Positions 20,995 through 31,913 are shown, numbered from the stretch's first letter. The stretch is 64,000 nt of DNA from Pseudomonadota bacterium (GCA_030535425.1 JAUNHQ010000007.1:1-64000), one strand, 5' to 3'. Notes: generated by a model not told the origin, from the letters alone. Numbers and translations: made by a program.

Positions 20995-21968
20995 GCCGCT
21001 CCTTGCGCGCAGCGCGGATAGTCCAGCGTCGCACCGGCCAGCAGGTGCAGGCACAGGTCTTCATAGCTCAGCCCAGCGGCCTTGGCCGCCGTGGGCACCA
21101 GCGAATGGCTGGTCATGCCGGGCGAGGTGTTGATTTCCAGCAGATAAGGCTGGCGCGTGGCCGCGTCGATCATCACGTCCAGCCGGCCCCAGCCGCGGCA
21201 GCCCAGCACGCGGTAGGCTTTCAGCGCCAGCGCCTGGATGGCCGCCTCCTCGCCCGCGGGCAGATCGCAAGGCACGCGGTATTCGGTGTCGTCGGTGTAG
21301 TACTTGTGTTCGAAGTCGTAGTTGCCGTCCGGCGCCACGATGTGGATCACGGGCAGCGCATGCGCGCCCTCGCCCGCCCCCAGCACGGGGCAGGTTACTT
21401 CGTCGCCGGCAATGAACTGCTCGCACAGGATGTCGGCGTCCATCTGGGCCGCGGCGTCCAGCGCCGGCTGCATCTGCTCGGCGCGGGTGACCTTGGTCAC
21501 ACCCAGCGAAGAGCCTTCGCGCACGGGCTTGACGATCAGCGGCAGGCCCAGCGCCTGCACGATGCGCTGCACCTGCTGCGCGTCGTACTGGCCGCGGCGC
21601 AGCATCACGTAGCGTGGCGTGGGCAGCCCTTCGGCCTGCCACACGCGCTTGGTCATCACCTTGTCGATGGCGATGCTGGAAGCCATGACGCCCGCGCCGG
21701 TGTAGGGAATGCCCAACAGTTCCAGCGCGCCTTGCACCGTGCCGTCTTCGCCAAAGCGGCCATGCAGGGCAATGAAGCAGCGCGCAAAGCCCTCGCGCTT
21801 GAGCGCGTCCATGGGCTGGCTGGCCGGGTCGAAGGCGTGCGCGTCCACCCCGCGCGCGCGCAAGGCCGCCAACACGCCCTGGCCGGACATGAGCGATACC
21901 TCGCGCTCGGCGGACGTGCCTCCCATCAGCACGGCGACTTTTCCGAATTGACTGTTTTCTTGCGGCAT
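20991..21968 (-). CDS. ddlB: D-alanine--D-alanine ligase
   Basis: This 325-aa ATP-grasp enzyme makes the D-Ala-D-Ala dipeptide for MurF. N-terminal [19 protein letters not shown], the [14 protein letters not shown] block, [20 protein letters not shown] and [12 protein letters not shown] are all typical. The metal-binding end [18 protein letters not shown] is present. It starts 11 bp after murC and overlaps ftsQ by 4 nt. Confidence 0.96.
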   Translation of the reverse strand: MPQENSQFGKVAVLMGGTSAEREVSLMSGQGVLAALRARGVDAHAFDPASQPMDALKREGFARCFIALHGRFGEDGTVQGALELLGIPYTGAGVMASSIAIDKVMTKRVWQAEGLPTPRYVMLRRGQYDAQQVQRIVQALGLPLIVKPVREGSSLGVTKVTRAEQMQPALDAAAQMDADILCEQFIAGDEVTCPVLGAGEGAHALPVIHIVAPDGNYDFEHKYYTDDTEYRVPCDLPAGEEAAIQALALKAYRVLGCRGWGRLDVMIDAATRQPYLLEINTSPGMTSHSLVPTAAKAAGLSYEDLCLHLLAGATLDYPRCAQGAA

Positions 21969-21979
21969 GGTCTCGTGGT

Positions 21980-23398
21980 TCAGGCGCGATTATGCTCAGT
22001 TTTTTGTAGCAATTCAACGATTTTTGCGGGCATGCCCCCAATGGAGCCTGCGCCCATGCACATCAGCACGTCGCCAGCGCGGGCGTGGGCGGCCACGGCC
22101 TGTGGCAGCTCGGCCACGTCGGGCACGAACACCGGCTCCACCCGGCCCGCCACGCGCAGCGCGCGCGCCAGTGCCCGGCCGTCGGCGGCAACGATGGGCT
22201 CTTCGCCCGCCGCGTACACCTCGGTCAGCAGCACCTGGTCGGCGCTGCCGATGACGCGCACGAAGTCCTCGAAACAGTCGCGCGTGCGGGTGTAGCGGTG
22301 CGGCTGAAAGGCCAGCACCAGGCGCCGCCCCGGAAAGGCGCCGCGCGCCGCCGCCAAGGTGGCGGCCATTTCCACGGGGTGGTGGCCGTAGTCGTCGATC
22401 AGCGTGAAGGTGCCGCCGCCCTGGGCGGGCACTTCGCCATAGCGCTGAAAGCGCCGGCCCACCCCTTTGAAGTCGGCCAGGGCTTTTTGCACCGCCGCGT
22501 CGGGCACGTTCAGCTCCACGGCCACGGCCACGGCAGCCAGGGCGTTGAGCACGTTGTGCTCGCCCGCCAGGTTCAGCACCACGGGCAGATCGGGCAGCTG
22601 CACGCCGTTGCGCCGCTGCACGGTGAAGTGCATTTGCCCGTCCACCGCGCGCACGTTGACGGCGCGCACCTGCGCGTCCGGGCCAAAGCCGTAGGTGGTG
22701 ACGGGGCAGGTGACTTCGCCCATGATCTCGCGCACCGCCTCGCTTTCCAGGCACAGGATGGCGGTGCCGTAAAACGGCATGCGGTGCAGAAAGTCCACGA
22801 AGGCTTTTTTCAGCCGCCCGAAGTCGTGGCCGTAGGTTTCCATGTGGTCGGCGTCGATGTTGGTGACGGCGGCCAGCACGGGCAGCAGGTTCAGAAAAGA
22901 GGCGTCGGACTCATCGGCCTCGACCACGATGTGCTCACCCTGCCCCAGGCGCGCGTTGGCGCCCGCGCTGTTCAGGCGCCCGCCGATGACAAAGGTGGGA
23001 TCCAGCCCGGCTTCGGCCAGCACGCTGGCCACCAGGCTGGTGGTGGTGGTCTTGCCGTGCGTGCCGGCAATGGCGATGCCCTGCTTCAGGCGCATCAGCT
23101 CGGCCAGCATGATGGCGCGCGGCACGACGGGAATGCGTTTGTCGCGCGCGGCCAGCACCTCGGGGTTGTCGGCCTGCACGGCGGTGGACGTAACCACGGC
23201 GTCGGCCCCCTGCACGTGGGCGGCGGCGTGCCCCACATAGGTGCTGATGCCCAGGCTGGCCAGGCGGCGCAGCGTGGCGCTGTCGGCCAGGTCCGAGCCG
23301 CTGACGGCATAGCCCAGGTTGTGCAGCACCTCGGCAATGCCGCTCATGCCCGAGCCGCCGATGCCGACGAAGTGGATGTGCCGGATGGCGTGCTTCAT
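21980..23398 (-). CDS. murC: UDP-N-acetylmuramate--L-alanine ligase
   Basis: This 472-aa enzyme adds L-Ala to UDP-MurNAc. N-terminal [20 protein letters not shown], the P-loop [26 protein letters not shown] and [10 protein letters not shown] are the family marks. The ATG at 23398 overlaps the murG stop by 4 nt. A longer open frame upstream lies inside murG and is rejected. The last about 12 codons include an AT-rich segment nearly identical to one in murG (see findings). It encodes LLQKTE in an otherwise GC-rich gene. Confidence 0.96.
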   Translation of the reverse strand: MKHAIRHIHFVGIGGSGMSGIAEVLHNLGYAVSGSDLADSATLRRLASLGISTYVGHAAAHVQGADAVVTSTAVQADNPEVLAARDKRIPVVPRAIMLAELMRLKQGIAIAGTHGKTTTTSLVASVLAEAGLDPTFVIGGRLNSAGANARLGQGEHIVVEADESDASFLNLLPVLAAVTNIDADHMETYGHDFGRLKKAFVDFLHRMPFYGTAILCLESEAVREIMGEVTCPVTTYGFGPDAQVRAVNVRAVDGQMHFTVQRRNGVQLPDLPVVLNLAGEHNVLNALAAVAVAVELNVPDAAVQKALADFKGVGRRFQRYGEVPAQGGGTFTLIDDYGHHPVEMAATLAAARGAFPGRRLVLAFQPHRYTRTRDCFEDFVRVIGSADQVLLTEVYAAGEEPIVAADGRALARALRVAGRVEPVFVPDVAELPQAVAAHARAGDVLMCMGAGSIGGMPAKIVELLQKTEHNRA

Positions 23399-24483
23399 GC
23401 CGTCAGCTCCTCGCAAGCGGCCACGATGTGCTCCGTGGCCTGGGTTTTCTCCATGTTTTTGGCCTTTTGCGCGCACTGGACAAGTGCCGAACGCTCTGTA
23501 TTTTGTAGCAATTGAGCCAAACCTTGCGGTGTCAGCTCGTTTTGCGGCACCAGCCAGCCTGCGCCTTGTTCGGTGAGAAAGCGCGCGTTGGTGGTCTGGT
23601 GGTCGTCCACCGCGTGCGGAAAAGGCACGAACACCGCGGCAGCGCCCATGGCGGCGATTTCCGTCACCGTGGTGGCGCCTGCGCGGCAAATCACCACGTC
23701 CGCCTCGGCATAGGCGCGCGCCATGTCGTCGATGAAGGGCAACAGCTCGGCCTGCACCCCGGCGGCTTCGTAGTTGGCGCGCAGCGCGTCGATCTGCTTG
23801 GCCCCGCTTTGGTGGGTGACGATGGGGCGCTGGCCAGGCGGCATCAGCGCCAGCGCCTGCGGCACCACGTCGTTGAGCGCCTTGGCGCCCAGGCTGCCGC
23901 CCACCACCAGCAGCTTCAGCGGCCCGGTGCGGCCCGCAAAACGCTCGGCTGGCGCGGGGTATTGCGTGAACGCCTCGCGCAGCGGGTTGCCCACCCACTG
24001 CACGCGGCGCGCCTTGGGCAGCACGCCCGGAAAGGCGGTGAACACGCGGTCGGCCACCCCGGCCAGCACCTTGTTGGCCATGCCGGGCACGGAGTTTTGC
24101 TCGTGCAGCACCAGGGGCTTGCCGCAAGCCACGCCCATCAGGCCGCCGGGGAAGGTGATGTAGCCGCCCAGGCCAATCAGCACGTCGGGCTTGACGCGGC
24201 GCACCACACCCAGGCTTTGCGCAAAGGCGCGCAGCAGCTTCAGCGGCAGCAGCGCCAGCGTCATCACGCCCTTGCCGCGCACGCCGCCAAAGTCAATGGC
24301 CTCAAAGGCAAAGCCGCGCGGGGGCACGAGCTTTTCTTCCATGCTGCCGGGCGCGCCCAGCCAGTGCACGCGCCAGCCGCGCGCGCGCAAGGCATCGGCC
24401 ACGGCCAGGCCCGGAAAGATGTGTCCGCCCGTGCCCCCGGCCATGACCAGGGCGCATTTCTGGCGTGTGCGGGTGTCGCTCAT
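23395..24483 (-). CDS. murG: Undecaprenyl-PP-MurNAc-pentapeptide GlcNAc transferase
   Basis: This 362-aa GT28 enzyme makes lipid II on the cytoplasmic face. The first glycine-rich motif is [20 protein letters not shown], the second [13 protein letters not shown], and the UDP-GlcNAc site is [16 protein letters not shown]. The start at 24483 overlaps ftsW by 4 nt. Residues about 323-344 ([17 protein letters not shown] and following) are encoded by a stretch that resembles a full R1 repeat. This part lies in the C-terminal helices and carries no known catalytic residue. Confidence 0.96.
   Translation of the reverse strand: MSDTRTRQKCALVMAGGTGGHIFPGLAVADALRARGWRVHWLGAPGSMEEKLVPPRGFAFEAIDFGGVRGKGVMTLALLPLKLLRAFAQSLGVVRRVKPDVLIGLGGYITFPGGLMGVACGKPLVLHEQNSVPGMANKVLAGVADRVFTAFPGVLPKARRVQWVGNPLREAFTQYPAPAERFAGRTGPLKLLVVGGSLGAKALNDVVPQALALMPPGQRPIVTHQSGAKQIDALRANYEAAGVQAELLPFIDDMARAYAEADVVICRAGATTVTEIAAMGAAAVFVPFPHAVDDHQTTNARFLTEQGAGWLVPQNELTPQGLAQLLQNTERSALVQCAQKAKNMEKTQATEHIVAACEELTA
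23452..23517 (-). repeat. R1-like repeat inside murG
   Basis: The plus strand reads GGCCTTTTGCGCGC, a 23-nt spacer, then GCTCTGTATTTTGTAGCAAT. The first block is identical to intergenic copy H, and the second is close to copy B. It is AT-richer than the rest of murG. Confidence 0.5.
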
Positions 24484-25757
24484 GCGCGGCCTCCGTGCAT
24501 GAGCCGCCGGTTCTCCACATCCACCCGCAGCACGATGGCGATGGCCACCATGTTGGCCATGATGGCCGAGCCGCCGTAACTCATGAACGGCAGCGTCAGC
24601 CCCTTGGTGGGCAGCGCCCCCAGGTTCACGCCAATGTTGATGAAAGCCTGAAAGCCCAGCCACAGGCCCACGCCCTGCGCCACCAGGCCAGAGAACACGC
24701 GGTCCAGCGCAATGGCCTGGCGGCCAATGACCATGATGCGGCGCGTGAGCCACAGGAACATGAAGATCACGCACACCAGGCCGATCAGGCCGAACTCCTC
24801 GCCAATCACGGCCAGCAGAAAGTCGGTGTGCGCCTCGGGCAGCCAGTGCAGCTTTTCGATGCTGCCGCCCAGGCCCACGCCAAACACCTCGCCCCGGCCA
24901 ATGGCAATGAGCGAGTGCGACAGCTGGTAGCCCTTGCCCAGCGCGTGCTCTTCGCTCCAAGGGTCCAGATAGGCAAAGATGCGCTCGCGCCGCCAGGGCG
25001 AGGCCCAGATCATCAGCGCGAAGGCCACCACCAGCACCGCCGCCATCAGAAAGAACATGCGCGCGTTCACGCCGCCCAGAAACAAGATGCCCATGGCGAT
25101 GACGGCGATCACCAAAAACGCCCCCATGTCCGGCTGCGCCAGCAGCAGCATGCCCACCACCCCCACGGCCCCCGCCATGGGCAGCACGGCGCGGAAAAAG
25201 CGCTCTTTCACCTCCATCTTGCGCACCATGTAGCCCGCTGCGTACAGCAGCACGGCAATCTTGGCCAGCTCTGAGGGCTGAAAGCGCAGCGGCCCAAAGC
25301 CAATCCAGCGGCGCGCACCGTTGACCACGATGCCCACGTGCGGGATCAGCACCGCGATGAGCAGCACCAGCGTGCCCACGAACAGCCAGGGCGCCATCTT
25401 TTCCCACCAGTCCATGCGCACCTGAAAAGCCACCAGCGCCGCCAGCAGCGACAGCACGATCCAGACGCCGTGGCGCACGGCAAAGTAGCTGGGCGAGTAG
25501 TTGGCAAAGCGCGGATTGTCGGGCAGCGCGATGCTGGCCGAATACACCATCACCAGCCCCCAGGCCAGCAGCGCCACGCACACCCAGATGAGCGACTGGT
25601 CAAAGCCCAGCACATGCGTGGGCGTGCTGGCCGTGCGCGCGTATTCCATGCCGCCAATGCGCACCGGCAAATCGTCCACCGGCGGGCGGCCGCGCGTTTT
25701 GCCGCGCAGCCGGCTGGGCTTCTTGCCCGGCAGGGCCTTGGCCGCAGCGCCGCTCAT
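24480..25757 (-). CDS. ftsW: Peptidoglycan polymerase FtsW
   Basis: This 425-aa SEDS-family membrane protein polymerises septal glycan together with FtsI. A 50-residue basic cytoplasmic N-terminus precedes the first membrane segment ([20 protein letters not shown]). The signatures [20 protein letters not shown] and [14 protein letters not shown] are present, and [14 protein letters not shown] lies near the end. About ten membrane segments are visible. It overlaps murD and murG by 4 nt each. Confidence 0.95.
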   Translation of the reverse strand: MSGAAAKALPGKKPSRLRGKTRGRPPVDDLPVRIGGMEYARTASTPTHVLGFDQSLIWVCVALLAWGLVMVYSASIALPDNPRFANYSPSYFAVRHGVWIVLSLLAALVAFQVRMDWWEKMAPWLFVGTLVLLIAVLIPHVGIVVNGARRWIGFGPLRFQPSELAKIAVLLYAAGYMVRKMEVKERFFRAVLPMAGAVGVVGMLLLAQPDMGAFLVIAVIAMGILFLGGVNARMFFLMAAVLVVAFALMIWASPWRRERIFAYLDPWSEEHALGKGYQLSHSLIAIGRGEVFGVGLGGSIEKLHWLPEAHTDFLLAVIGEEFGLIGLVCVIFMFLWLTRRIMVIGRQAIALDRVFSGLVAQGVGLWLGFQAFINIGVNLGALPTKGLTLPFMSYGGSAIMANMVAIAIVLRVDVENRRLMHGGRA

Positions 25758-27295
25758 GCCAGCACCTCCAGTTCCGTGCCGGCCTGGCGGGCCTGCTCTT
25801 GCACCGCGTCGCGAAACACCTGCGCGCGGTGCGCGTAGTCGCGGAACATGTCCAGGCTGGCGCAGGCGGGCGACAGCAGCACCGCATCGCCCGGCTGCGC
25901 CTGCTGGCGCGCCAGGGCCACGGCGTCGGGCAGGCTGTCGGCCTGAAGCTGCGGCACGCCCGTGTCTGCCAGCGCCTGGCCAATGGCCGGGCCGTCGCGG
26001 CCCAGCAGCACCACTGCGCGCGCAAAGCGCGCCACGGGCTCGGCCAGCGGGGCAAAGTCCTGTCCCTTGCCATCGCCGCCCAGCAGCACCACCAGCTTGC
26101 GCTCGGCCCCCAAGCCTTGCAGCGCGGCCACGGTGGCGCCCACGTTGGTGCCCTTGCTGTCGTCGAAATACTCCACATCGGCCAGCAGGCCGATGGATTC
26201 CACCCGGTGCGGCTCGCCCCGGTATTCGCGCAGGCCGTAAAGCATGGGCGCCAGCGGGCAGCCTGCGCTGGCGGCCAGGGCCAGCGCGGCCAGGGCGTTG
26301 ACGGCGTTGTGCCGCCCGCGAATGCGCAGCGCGTCGGCAGGCATCAGGCGCTGGATGTACAGCTCCTCCTGCGCATGCTGGCGGCGGCGCTGGGTTTCAT
26401 CGGCCTCCATCGCACGCACCAGCCAGGCCATGCCGCCCACCACCTCGATGCCGAAGTCACCTGGCGCGGCGGGCATGTCGGCGCCAAAGGTCAGCACCGG
26501 GCGCGCCACGGGCTTGCTGCCCTTGGCCGCCTTGGCCGGCGGCGGCGGGCGCATGGCCATCACCGCCGCATCGTCGCGGTTGAGCACCATCACGCCCTGC
26601 GGGCCAAACACGCGCGCCTTGGCTGCCGCATAGGCGGGCATGCCACCATGCCAGTCCAGATGGTCTTGCGTGATGTTGAGCACGGTCGCGGCGGTGGGGG
26701 CAAAGGCATCGCCCTCGCCCAGCCCGTCCAGCTGAAAGCTCGACAGCTCCAGCACCCAGGCCTGAGGCAGCGCCTGTGCATCCAGCCGCTCGGCCAGCGT
26801 GTCCAGCAGCGTGGGGCCAATGTTGCCCGCCACCGCCACGCTCAGGCCCGCGCGCTCTACCAGCTGGCCGGTGAGCGCGGTCACGGTGGTTTTGCCGTTG
26901 GTGCCCGTGATGGCCAGCAGCGCCGGGCTGTAGCCGCTTTCTTGCTTCAAATGTTCAAGCGCCTGGGCAAACAGGCCCAGCTCGCCGCTGACCACCAGGC
27001 CGCGCGCCTGCGCCGCCTGCACCACCGGGGCAATGCTGGCGGGCGCCAGGCCAGGGCTGCGGTACACGGCGCGCACCGAGGCGTCGTCCAGCAAGGCCGC
27101 GTCCAGCGGCCCGGCCACAAAGCGCGCCTGCGGCACCTGATCGCGCAGCGCTTGCAGCTGCGGCGGCGCCTGGCGCGTGTCGGCCACCGTCACCTGGGCG
27201 CCGGCGCGCGCGCACCAGCGCGCCATGGCCAGGCCCGACTGGCCCAGCCCCAGCACCAGCACGTGCGACGTGTGCAAATGACCCGGCATGCTCAT
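25754..27295 (-). CDS. murD: UDP-N-acetylmuramoylalanine--D-glutamate ligase
   Basis: At 513 aa it is longer than the usual about 440-450. The P-loop is [13 protein letters not shown] (GTNGKTT at 131-137). [37 protein letters not shown] and [12 protein letters not shown] follow in order. The extra length comes mainly from a Pro/Ala/Lys-rich insertion near 255-270 ([13 protein letters not shown]) and a charged segment near 300-320 ([13 protein letters not shown]) in the central domain. GGGAGG lies 7 nt before the ATG. It is separated from mraY by 228 bp containing an R2 element. Confidence 0.95.
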   Translation of the reverse strand: MSMPGHLHTSHVLVLGLGQSGLAMARWCARAGAQVTVADTRQAPPQLQALRDQVPQARFVAGPLDAALLDDASVRAVYRSPGLAPASIAPVVQAAQARGLVVSGELGLFAQALEHLKQESGYSPALLAITGTNGKTTVTALTGQLVERAGLSVAVAGNIGPTLLDTLAERLDAQALPQAWVLELSSFQLDGLGEGDAFAPTAATVLNITQDHLDWHGGMPAYAAAKARVFGPQGVMVLNRDDAAVMAMRPPPPAKAAKGSKPVARPVLTFGADMPAAPGDFGIEVVGGMAWLVRAMEADETQRRRQHAQEELYIQRLMPADALRIRGRHNAVNALAALALAASAGCPLAPMLYGLREYRGEPHRVESIGLLADVEYFDDSKGTNVGATVAALQGLGAERKLVVLLGGDGKGQDFAPLAEPVARFARAVVLLGRDGPAIGQALADTGVPQLQADSLPDAVALARQQAQPGDAVLLSPACASLDMFRDYAHRAQVFRDAVQEQARQAGTELEVLA

Positions 27296-27402
27296 GCCTT
27301 GCCTCCCTTCAAGCGCCTGGCGCAGCCCAGGCCATGCAGCAGGCCCAAGCCCAACACGCCTATGGCCGCACCTGATTCAGAAGGTCGCGAACCAGACCAT
27401 GC

Positions 27403-27510
27403 CAGGGCACCCGTGCCCGGATCGGCGCCGGGCACCAGGCGCGCCCCCCCTCCCGCAGCGGCGAAGCGGCGAAGAGAGAGGGGGGAAGGCGCGAAGCGAC
27501 TCAGGGGGGT
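27403..27510 (-). repeat. R2 hairpin element, copy 2
   Basis: This 108-bp element begins 13 bp after the mraY stop codon. It is near-identical in length and order to copy 3: CTCAGGGGGG end, GGGGGGAAGGCGC, GCAGCGGCGAAGCGGCGAAG, and the GGGCACCCGTGCCCGG palindrome. 27296-27402 beside it holds no supported gene. Confidence 0.75.
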
Positions 27511-27523
27511 GCCCATGTTCCGT

Positions 27524-28702
27524 TTACCTCAGTTTGAGAGACGCCAGGCCCACCAGGCACAGCAGCATGGTGATGATCCAAAAGCGCACGACGACCTGCG
27601 TCTCGGCCCAGCCGCTTTTCTCGAAGTGGTGGTGCAGCGGCGCCATCTTCAGCAAGCGCCGGCCTTCACCGTAGCGGCGCTTGGTGTACTTGAACCACAG
27701 CACCTGCGCCATGACCGACAGCGCCTCGGCCACGAAGATGCCGCCCATGATGGCCAGCACGATCTCCTGCCGCACGATGACGGCAATGGTGCCCAAGGCG
27801 CCGCCCAGCGCCAGCGCGCCCACGTCGCCCATGAACACCTGCGCCGGGTGGGCGTTGAACCACAAAAAGGCCAGCCCCGCGCCCGCCATGGCGGCGCAGA
27901 AGATGAGCAGCTCGCCCGTGCCCGGGATGTGCGGGAACAGCAGGTATTTGGAATACACCGCGCTGCCCGTGACGTAGGCAAACACGCCCAGGGCCGAGCC
28001 GACCATGATGACGGGCATGATGGCCAGCCCGTCCAGCCCGTCGGTCAGGTTCACGGCGTTGCTGGCGCCCACGATGACCAGGTAGCTCAGGATCACGAAG
28101 CCCAGCACGCCCAGGGGGTAGGCCACTTCCTTGAAAAAAGGCACCATCAGCCCGGCAGCGGGCGGCAGGTCAATGGAAAAGCCCGAGGACACCCAGGTCA
28201 CGAACAGCTCCCACACGCGGGCGTTGGAGCTTTCGGAAATGCTGAACAGCAAGAAGACGGCGGCAAACAGGCCAATGACGGACTGCCAGAAGTATTTTTC
28301 GCGCGAGCGCATGCCCTCCGGGTCTTTGTTGACCACTTTGCGCCAGTCGTCCACCCAGCCGATGGCGCCAAAGCCGAAGGTGACCAGCAGCACGATCCAG
28401 ACAAAGCGGTTGCTCCAGTCAAACCACAGCAAGGTGGCGATGGCGATGGACAGCAGCACCAGCACGCCGCCCATGGTGGGCGTGCCGCTTTTGGACAGGT
28501 GCGTTTCCATGGCGTAGCCGCGCACGGGCTGGCCGATCTTCAGCTCGGTCAGCTTGCGGATCACCCACGGCCCTGCGGCCACGCCGATGACCAGCGCCGT
28601 CATCGCCGCCATGACGGCGCGGAAGGTGATGTACTGGAACACGCGGAAAAAGCCGAAGTCCGGCGACAGCGTTTGCAGCCAGGCAGCCAGGTGAATCAGC
28701 AT
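27524..28702 (-). CDS. mraY: Phospho-MurNAc-pentapeptide translocase
   Basis: This 392-aa polytopic enzyme forms lipid I. The signature blocks are present: [27 protein letters not shown] (catalytic Asp pair) and [17 protein letters not shown]. The [15 protein letters not shown] loop and the C-terminal [14 protein letters not shown] histidine motif complete the set. Ten membrane segments fit. Its start overlaps the end of murF by 7 nt. Confidence 0.97.
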   Translation of the reverse strand: MLIHLAAWLQTLSPDFGFFRVFQYITFRAVMAAMTALVIGVAAGPWVIRKLTELKIGQPVRGYAMETHLSKSGTPTMGGVLVLLSIAIATLLWFDWSNRFVWIVLLVTFGFGAIGWVDDWRKVVNKDPEGMRSREKYFWQSVIGLFAAVFLLFSISESSNARVWELFVTWVSSGFSIDLPPAAGLMVPFFKEVAYPLGVLGFVILSYLVIVGASNAVNLTDGLDGLAIMPVIMVGSALGVFAYVTGSAVYSKYLLFPHIPGTGELLIFCAAMAGAGLAFLWFNAHPAQVFMGDVGALALGGALGTIAVIVRQEIVLAIMGGIFVAEALSVMAQVLWFKYTKRRYGEGRRLLKMAPLHHHFEKSGWAETQVVVRFWIITMLLCLVGLASLKLR

Positions 28703-30156
28703 GCGGCCTCCTGCGCGGGGGTGGGCGCGGCCTTGCCGGCAGCGGCGGCCAGCGCCTGCGTGACGCGCTCCATGCGCATGAAGCGCGAGCCTTTGACGGC
28801 CACCGCCGCCACGGCGGGCATGGCGGGTGTGGCCTGGGCCATGTGGGTGCGCACGGCGTCGATGAGAGCGTCCATGGTGTCAAAGTGCAGGCCACCGCCA
28901 AAGGCCATGGCCGTGTGAATGGCCAGCGGGCCGTGGGCCAGCAGCCGGTCAATGCCGCGCTGGCGCGCATAGGCGCCCACTTCGGCGTGGAAAGCCGGGC
29001 CTTGCTCGCCCACCTCGCCCATGTCGCCCAGCACCAGCAGGCGCGGGCCGGGCAGCTCGGCCAGCACGTCGATGAGGGCGCGCACCGAGTCGGGGTTGGC
29101 GTTGTAGGTGTCGTCAATCAGCGTGACCGCGCGGCCCCGGTAGCGCAGCAGCTGGGTGCGCGAGCGGCCTTGCACGGGGGCAAAGGCCGACAGCCCTTGC
29201 GCCAGCGCAGCGGCGGGCGCGCCAGCGGCCACGGCGCAGGCCAGCGCGGCCAGGGCGTTGCGCAGGTTGTGGCGGCCTGCCACGTGCAAGTCGAACACGA
29301 TCTCACCCACCGGGGTGGCGGCGCGGGCGTGCCAGTGCTCGCCCTGCCAGTCAGCAGCCAGCAGGCGCACCGGCGCTTGCTCTCCAAACAATAGCTGCTC
29401 GCACGCACCAGACAAGCGCGACCACAGGTTTTCATACACATCGCCAGCGGGAAACACCGCCTTGCCCCCTGCCGGCAGGCTGGCCAGCACGGCGCCGTTT
29501 TCGCGCGCCACGGCTTCTACCGAGTCCATGAACTCCAGGTGCTCGCGCTGCGCGTTGTTCACCAGCGCCACGGTGGGCTGGGCGATGCGCGCCAGCTGCG
29601 CGATTTCGCCCGGGTGGTTCATGCCCAGCTCCACCACGGCCACGCGGTGCGCATCGCGCAGGCGCAGCAGGGTCAGGGGCAGGCCGATGTCGTTGTTGAA
29701 GTTGCCCTCGGTGGCCAGGGCCGCATCGCCCTGCCAGGCGCGCAAGATGGCGGCGATCATCTGCGTGACCGTGGTCTTGCCATTGCTGCCGGTCACGGCA
29801 ATCAGGGGGCCGTCAAAACGCTGGCGCCACTGGCGCGCCAGCTCGCCCAGCGCGGTGCGCGGCTCATGCACCAGCAGGCCGGGCAGGCCGCTGGCGGCCA
29901 GCCGGGGCGCGGCGGCGGCATCGCACAACGCGGCGGCAGCGCCTGCGGCGGCGGCTTGCGGCAAAAAGTCGGCAGCGTCAAAACGCTCGCCCTTGAGGGC
30001 GACGAACAAATCCCCCGGCTGCACGCTGCGGGTGTCGGTGTGCACGCGCGCCAGCACGGTGGCGCCGTCGCCCACTTGCTGCGCGTGCCAGGGAGCGCCC
30101 GACAGCCATGCGGCCGCTTGCGCCAGGGTCAGGTTCATGGGGTTGGCGGCGCTCAT
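28696..30156 (-). CDS. murF: UDP-MurNAc-tripeptide--D-alanyl-D-alanine ligase
   Basis: This 486-aa enzyme adds D-Ala-D-Ala. It contains [20 protein letters not shown], the P-loop [11 protein letters not shown] (GSNGKTT at 123-129), [13 protein letters not shown] and [12 protein letters not shown]. The ATG at 30156 overlaps the murE stop by 4 nt. Codons for about residues 239-259 ([16 protein letters not shown]) contain a 16-nt block identical to an intergenic R1 repeat. This is in a surface region between conserved motifs. Confidence 0.96.
   Translation of the reverse strand: MSAANPMNLTLAQAAAWLSGAPWHAQQVGDGATVLARVHTDTRSVQPGDLFVALKGERFDAADFLPQAAAAGAAAALCDAAAAPRLAASGLPGLLVHEPRTALGELARQWRQRFDGPLIAVTGSNGKTTVTQMIAAILRAWQGDAALATEGNFNNDIGLPLTLLRLRDAHRVAVVELGMNHPGEIAQLARIAQPTVALVNNAQREHLEFMDSVEAVARENGAVLASLPAGGKAVFPAGDVYENLWSRLSGACEQLLFGEQAPVRLLAADWQGEHWHARAATPVGEIVFDLHVAGRHNLRNALAALACAVAAGAPAAALAQGLSAFAPVQGRSRTQLLRYRGRAVTLIDDTYNANPDSVRALIDVLAELPGPRLLVLGDMGEVGEQGPAFHAEVGAYARQRGIDRLLAHGPLAIHTAMAFGGGLHFDTMDALIDAVRTHMAQATPAMPAVAAVAVKGSRFMRMERVTQALAAAAGKAAPTPAQEAAC
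29380..29440 (+). repeat. R1-like repeat inside murF
   Basis: ATAGCTGCTCGCACGC at 29391-29406 is exactly the core of copy H (reverse complement of 51738-51753). GCTCT lies upstream and GCGCG plus AGGTTTT downstream at the spacing seen in H. Confidence 0.5.
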
Positions 30157-31664
30157 GCCGTGCCCTCCGGTGTGGTGATGCGCGCTGCCAGCGCCGCGCG
30201 GGCCTGGGCCTGGTCGGAAAACGGCAAGCGCTGGCCGCGCACTTCCTGGTAGTCCTCGTGGCCCTTGCCTGCGATCAGCACCACGTCGGGCGCGGCGGCT
30301 TCGCGCAGGGCGCGGGCAATGGCGTGCGTGCGCTCGGGCGCCACATGGGCGCTGCCCGGCTGGCGCAGGCCGCGCAGCATGGCGTCGATGATGGCCTGCG
30401 GCGATTCGTCGCGCGGGTTGTCGCTGGTGATCCACAGCTGGTCGGCCCCGGCTTCGGCGGCAGCGGCCATCAGCGGGCGCTTGCTGGCGTCGCGGTTGCC
30501 GCCGCAGCCAAACACGGCGTGCAAACGCCCACCGCGCTGCGCGGCCAAGGGGCGCAGCGCGGCCAGGGCCTTGGCCAGCGCGTCGGGTGTGTGGGCATAG
30601 TCCACCACGGCCAGCGGGGCGCCCGGGGCCTCGATGCGTTCCATGCGCCCAGGCACGGGCGGCAGCTGGCCGCAGGCGGCCACGGCATCGGCCAGGGGCA
30701 CGCCCAGCGCGCGCAACGCGCCCAGCACGCACATGACGTTGGCGGCGTTGTATTCGCCAATCAGTGGCGTGCGCAGGGGCAGACCATCCAGGCCGTTCTC
30801 ATGTACTTGCCAGTGCAGGCCGTGCGCATCCAGCCCCAGGCCGCTGGCCGCCAGCCGCGCGCCGGGCTGGTGCAGCGAGACGGTCCACACGTTTAGCCCG
30901 CGCGCCTGCGCCTGACGGGCCAGGGCCGGGCCTTGCGCATCGTCTAAGTTGACCACGGCCGCTTGCAGCCCAGGCCAGTCAAACAGTGCCGCCTTGGCGG
31001 CCCAGTAATCGGCCATGCTGCCGTGGTAGTCCAGATGGTCTTGCGTGAAGTTGGTGAACACGGCCACGCGGATATGCAGGCCGGCCAGCCGGTGCTCGGC
31101 AATGCCGATGGACGAGGCTTCGATGGCGCAGCTTTGCACCCCTGCCTGCACAAAATCGCGCAGGCGCTGCTGCAACAGCACCGGGTCGGGCGTGGTCATG
31201 CCCGTGGGCTGCACAGCCGGCGCCACGCCCACACCCAAAGTGCCCACCAGCGCGCACGGGGCCAGTGCGGGCAGCTTCATTTGTGATAGCACCGAAGACA
31301 ACCACCAGGCGCAGGAGGTTTTGCCGTTGGTGCCGGTAAAGGCCACCACGGACAGCGCGCGCGAAGGGTCGCCGTAATAGGCGCTGGCAATGCGGGCGGT
31401 ATCGGCCTTCAAGCCCGGGTAGGCGGCAATGGCCGCATCGTCAAAGCCAAAGGCCTGCACGCCCGCCTGCTCCACCAGGCAGGCGCTGGCGCCCTGGGCC
31501 AGTGCCGCGGCCACAAAGCGCCGCCCGTCCGTGGCCGCACCCGGCCAGGCAATGAAGCCATCGCCCGCGCGCACCTGCCGGCTGTCGGCATGCAAAACCC
31601 CGCGCACCCGCGCGCGCAGCCACTGCGCGGCTTGTTCGGGCGTGTGCAAAACGGTCAGCGCCAT
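30153..31664 (-). CDS. murE: UDP-MurNAc-L-Ala-D-Glu--meso-diaminopimelate ligase
   Basis: This 503-aa enzyme has the P-loop FTGTNGKTSCAW (GTNGKTS at 111-117), TNFTQDHLDYHGSM and VDYAHTPDAL. DNPRDE in ITSDNPRDESP is the motif that selects meso-diaminopimelate over lysine. GGAGGTG lies about 7 nt before the ATG at 31664. Further upstream codons fall in the repeat-filled gap and are rejected. The 364-bp gap to ftsI is the largest in the cluster. Confidence 0.96.
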   Translation of the reverse strand: MALTVLHTPEQAAQWLRARVRGVLHADSRQVRAGDGFIAWPGAATDGRRFVAAALAQGASACLVEQAGVQAFGFDDAAIAAYPGLKADTARIASAYYGDPSRALSVVAFTGTNGKTSCAWWLSSVLSQMKLPALAPCALVGTLGVGVAPAVQPTGMTTPDPVLLQQRLRDFVQAGVQSCAIEASSIGIAEHRLAGLHIRVAVFTNFTQDHLDYHGSMADYWAAKAALFDWPGLQAAVVNLDDAQGPALARQAQARGLNVWTVSLHQPGARLAASGLGLDAHGLHWQVHENGLDGLPLRTPLIGEYNAANVMCVLGALRALGVPLADAVAACGQLPPVPGRMERIEAPGAPLAVVDYAHTPDALAKALAALRPLAAQRGGRLHAVFGCGGNRDASKRPLMAAAAEAGADQLWITSDNPRDESPQAIIDAMLRGLRQPGSAHVAPERTHAIARALREAAAPDVVLIAGKGHEDYQEVRGQRLPFSDQAQARAALAARITTPEGTA

Positions 31665-31691
31665 GCCAGCACCTCCGCCCCTAGCGTTTGA

Positions 31692-31752
31692 TAATGAAAA
31701 AGGCCTTTTGCGCACGTCAGACGCGTGGCTATAGCTATTATTTTTAAAGCAA
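31692..31752 (-). repeat. R1 dispersed repeat, copy C
   Basis: The plus strand reads GAAAAAGGCCTTTTGCGC, a GTCAGACGCGTGG spacer, then CTATAGCTATTATTTTTAAA. It has the H-type layout and lies just upstream of murE. Confidence 0.6.
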
Positions 31753-31839
31753 AAAGAACTGACCGGCCTCGTTGCGGTGGCAGGCCAGCGTGCCGGCCCG
31801 GGCCATCGCTGCGCCCGGCCCAGGGTGCCCTCACCCCCA

Positions 31840-31860
31840 CCCTCTCCCAGAGGGAGAGGG
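31840..31860. repeat. Short palindromic REP-like hairpin
   Basis: CCCTCTCCC and GGGAGAGGG pair perfectly around AGA, preceded by TCACCCCCA. Sequences of this kind occur as interspersed palindromes in many proteobacteria. Confidence 0.5.
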
Positions 31861-31913
31861 AGCCCAAGGGCCGCGCAGCTGGCCCATCAAAGGCCGCGCA
31901 GCAGGCCAAAGCC

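Noticed and set aside
27292..27516. Possible small gene between mraY and murD with an ATGA overlap to murD
   Set aside because: Nearly half of it translates the R2 element. The same sequence in the ftsI-murE gap does not keep the frame, so coding is unlikely.
25799..28918. Very long plus-strand open frame (over 1000 codons) opposite murD and mraY
   Set aside because: It is antisense to well-matched essential genes, is rich in His/Arg/Gly/Ala as expected from the complement of GC-rich codons, and shows no domain.
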